Shown in pieces: positions 35,436 to 37,298 of a DNA stretch of 37,298 bases; within the stretch, counting starts at the first letter, position 1, and every line of letters starts with the position of its first letter. The notes below the pieces were generated by a model. That model saw only the letters and a list, made by a program, of their open reading frames with translations, did not search any database and was not told the DNA's origin. Made by a program: the position numbers and the translations under genes. Source of the DNA: Promethearchaeota archaeon (GTDB lineage: Archaea > Asgardarchaeota > Lokiarchaeia > Sigyniarchaeales > SOKP01); contig JAEOTP010000028.1 of assembly GCA_016839765.1 (NCBI GenBank), positions 1-37,298 of the forward strand, given 5' to 3'.

Positions 35436-37298
35436 TTAATTGGTTTTAGGAATAATGACTTTCTTTTGAATTAAAGATTCTAGGGCATCAATGATTTTCT
35501 CTTTATTATGCTCATGAACAGAATCAATAATGAAATCTAAATGAAATTCGCTCTTGTTTTTAGCTATCGAATAGATAACATTGAGAATTCTAGTTTCCAT
35601 GGTGCTTAACTCGCTTTCTTTTCTTATTTTTGCAACTGGTACTGGTTTATTAATTACAAATGGCTCTTTATAATATAGTTCAATATAATCATTGATAATT
35701 GGTGGTACTAAATCTTCAAATTGATCTAAAGAACCATCCCAATTTTCAATATGTTCACTCAACTGTAAAGTTAATCCCAGTGAAAGATGCATTATTTGCT
35801 CTTTTAATCTCTGTGATGCTTTTTCTTTAAGAACAAAAACGATCCGAAGATCTTCCTTATCGAATACTAAGCAGTAGAAATATTTGAAATCTAATTCTAA
35901 AATTCTTTCTTTTGGTTGTATTTTGGATTTAGATTCTTTTTTTTCATAATTTAAGCCTTTCCCTACAATTTCTTCTCCTATTGTCGTAATTGCTTGAATA
36001 AAACCAGAGAATAATTCTTTTTTATGTTTCTCAAGAATTGAATAACTCTTCGAGAAAAGGGGGATTCCACTAATTCTATTAATTACAACAATAGCTTGAA
36101 CATTAGAAAGATCTTTAAATCGTTGAGTTCTTGCGAGTAATTCAGATTCTTTTTTTCTTTTTCTTGGTAGAATCACATACGACCTCAAACTTAAAGCTCC
36201 CAATACTCCTATAATAGCAGTAGCAGCAATTATAATTACCAAAAATAGAATATTTGCTTCATTATTATTGGGTGGGGGATTAACTATATTAAATTGATAA
36301 AGTTCCACTTGTTCTTCGTATCCTGGAGCAGAAAATTCAAATTCCAACATATATGTTCCCGGTATATTGATAAAAACTGTACTAAATTCAATCTCATAAT
36401 AACCATCTGAAAGATCGTGAACAGTGTAATAACTTGGATTTGAGATATTAACAGTTACATATGCTCCAGGAATTCCTTCTTCATCAAAATCTGCATAATA
36501 ATAAAATTTAATCGTGCTATTTGCATTGATTACAATATGAGATTCTGAATCTAATCTCTGTAAGATAGTTTCTTCCCCTAAATTAATACTTAATGTTATG
36601 TTGCTAATCGTATACCCTGTTTTATTCATGTTAATAACTATAGTATATAATCCAAGAGCCCCCAAATCTCCCGTATCGAGAACGGCCTCATAGATTCCCA
36701 AGGCAGCTTGAGTCATATATCTAGTTCCCGAACTCCAGTTAAATATTACAATGGCATCAGATAAAGTAAAATTATTTTCAAAATCCCTTACAAATACTCG
36801 TAATGGGATTATATCACCAACCGATCCTCCTGTTATTAAATCTTCTTTTGCATCATCTGGTTTAAGAAGTGTAATATAACTCTCATGAATAACTGTAAAA
36901 TAGGATTTTAATCCACCTAATGAAGTTCCATTATTCCAAAATAGTGTAAAGTTATAAATACCGCCTGATGTGTTTAAAGAGGAAACACTAAATTCCGGAA
37001 AAATCACGGTTCCATTTGATTCAGGTACTTTTACTTCTTCATACCAAATATCTCCTTGTGGGTTGTATATAGTTAGATTTACAACGGTTTGATCCAATCC
37101 TGTCGGTATATCGTCTGAATAATTTATTTGTGTTTTTATCTTACCAAAATCTCCAGTATAAAATTCCATTGCGTCCCATTGTCCATTTTTAGAAATAAAT
37201 GTATTTTTATCTAGAATATAATTGGGTAAAATTGCCTTGAATTTCCACCAACCAGGGAATATAGCATGCGTTTTATTAATTTTGATATAATTATCTCC
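35436..37298 (-). CDS. Receptor-like membrane protein: beta ectodomain, TM, longin-like, winged helix (partial, 5' end outside window)
   Basis: The frame is open without stop to the window edge. An internal Met at 37169 is not the start: 43 more codons precede it (including FPGWWKFKAILPNYI), so the gene begins beyond the window. Numbered from that Met, residues 1-295 are beta-sandwich-like repeats with many N-x-S/T sites, resembling MG2/Ig-like extracellular modules. Residues 306-326 are the only TM helix, followed by RKRKK, giving an outside-to-inside orientation. Residues 355-500 are a longin-like domain matching the start of the gene at 114 (IP-x2-SK; NW-x-G). Residues 515-577 are a winged helix. 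This looks like a one-span receptor with a cytoplasmic signalling part; ligand unknown. Confidence 0.8.
   Translation of the reverse strand, partial: GDNYIKINKTHAIFPGWWKFKAILPNYILDKNTFISKNGQWDAMEFYTGDFGKIKTQINYSDDIPTGLDQTVVNLTIYNPQGDIWYEEVKVPESNGTVIFPEFSVSSLNTSGGIYNFTLFWNNGTSLGGLKSYFTVIHESYITLLKPDDAKEDLITGGSVGDIIPLRVFVRDFENNFTLSDAIVIFNWSSGTRYMTQAALGIYEAVLDTGDLGALGLYTIVINMNKTGYTISNITLSINLGEETILQRLDSESHIVINANSTIKFYYYADFDEEGIPGAYVTVNISNPSYYTVHDLSDGYYEIEFSTVFINIPGTYMLEFEFSAPGYEEQVELYQFNIVNPPPNNNEANILFLVIIIAATAIIGVLGALSLRSYVILPRKRKKESELLARTQRFKDLSNVQAIVVINRISGIPLFSKSYSILEKHKKELFSGFIQAITTIGEEIVGKGLNYEKKESKSKIQPKERILELDFKYFYCLVFDKEDLRIVFVLKEKASQRLKEQIMHLSLGLTLQLSEHIENWDGSLDQFEDLVPPIINDYIELYYKEPFVINKPVPVAKIRKESELSTMETRILNVIYSIAKNKSEFHLDFIIDSVHEHNKEKIIDALESLIQKKVIIPKTN

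Noticed and set aside
35436-37169. Receptor-like gene starting at the Met at 37169
   Set aside because: The frame stays open for another 43 codons to the window edge with protein-like sequence, so the Met is internal and the gene is partial.
35436-37298. The receptor-like protein as substrate of the archaeosortase
   Set aside because: Its TM helix is internal, followed by about 250 residues, and no C-terminal sorting motif is present.
1-37298. tRNA, rRNA or CRISPR in the gaps
   Set aside because: No GC-rich cloverleaf-like stretch, T-loop consensus or regular spaced repeat was seen; the gaps are uniformly AT-rich. A tRNAscan or Infernal run would settle it.

Overview
This AT-rich 37.3 kb window looks like the genome of an Asgard archaeon, plausibly Lokiarchaeia-like, although the sequence does not fix the lineage. 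Archaeal housekeeping genes (UPF0147, AbrB-PhoU, archaeosortase, MtrH family, PEP synthase) sit beside eukaryote-signature families. These include five small GTPases, longin-like and roadblock domains, a ubiquitin-like protein, eL13, a Trm9-like methyltransferase and a membrane protein with a RING-like tail. Several genes appear to start at TTG or GTG behind short Shine-Dalgarno boxes; others look leaderless. I saw no rRNA, tRNA, CRISPR array, IS element or prophage. Genes are dense and on both strands, and intergenic gaps are mostly under 250 bp.

Left part (1-9.1 kb). An 880-residue fusion joins a longin-like domain, a degenerate P-loop GTPase, a TPR/SNAP-like helical segment and a nitrilase. 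On the minus strand follow a ubiquitin-like protein ending in GG plus two residues, a seven-helix membrane protein with a RING-like Cys8 tail, and a 76-residue protein. Then come an AbrB-PhoU regulator, a nitroreductase, a longin-Ras-like GTPase and a membrane-anchored serine beta-lactamase-fold hydrolase.

Middle (9.1-20 kb). A gene remnant without a start codon lies before an MFS transporter whose own start is unclear. A second longin-Ras GTPase, UPF0147, PEP synthase with an extra C-terminal segment, a membrane protein, a macro-domain protein and a YkgJ-type cysteine-cluster protein follow. An archaeosortase/MtrH pair closes this part.

Right part (20-37.3 kb). Two proteins have the order longin, Arf/Rag-like GTPase, roadblock-like domain. 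A third Rag-like GTPase lacks the longin domain and lies next to a zinc-ribbon/roadblock protein. An operon of an AIR-synthase-like protein, a LOG-like nucleotide-binding protein and a small protein lies between them. A PD-(D/E)XK-like protein, an NrdD-like protein without visible radical chemistry, a longin/winged-helix protein, eL13 fused to a helix-hairpin-helix domain, a Trm9-like methyltransferase, a large helical protein and a second YkgJ protein follow. A receptor-like membrane protein (beta-rich ectodomain, TM helix, longin-like domain, winged helix) runs off the right edge.

Common theme. Ten proteins carry longin-like and/or roadblock-type modules or the GTPases that use them. I infer a regulatory network of the kind that in eukaryotes became Rag/Ragulator and trafficking GTPase control. 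The ubiquitin-like/RING-like pair is a second candidate signalling unit. Function is inferred from sequence alone.
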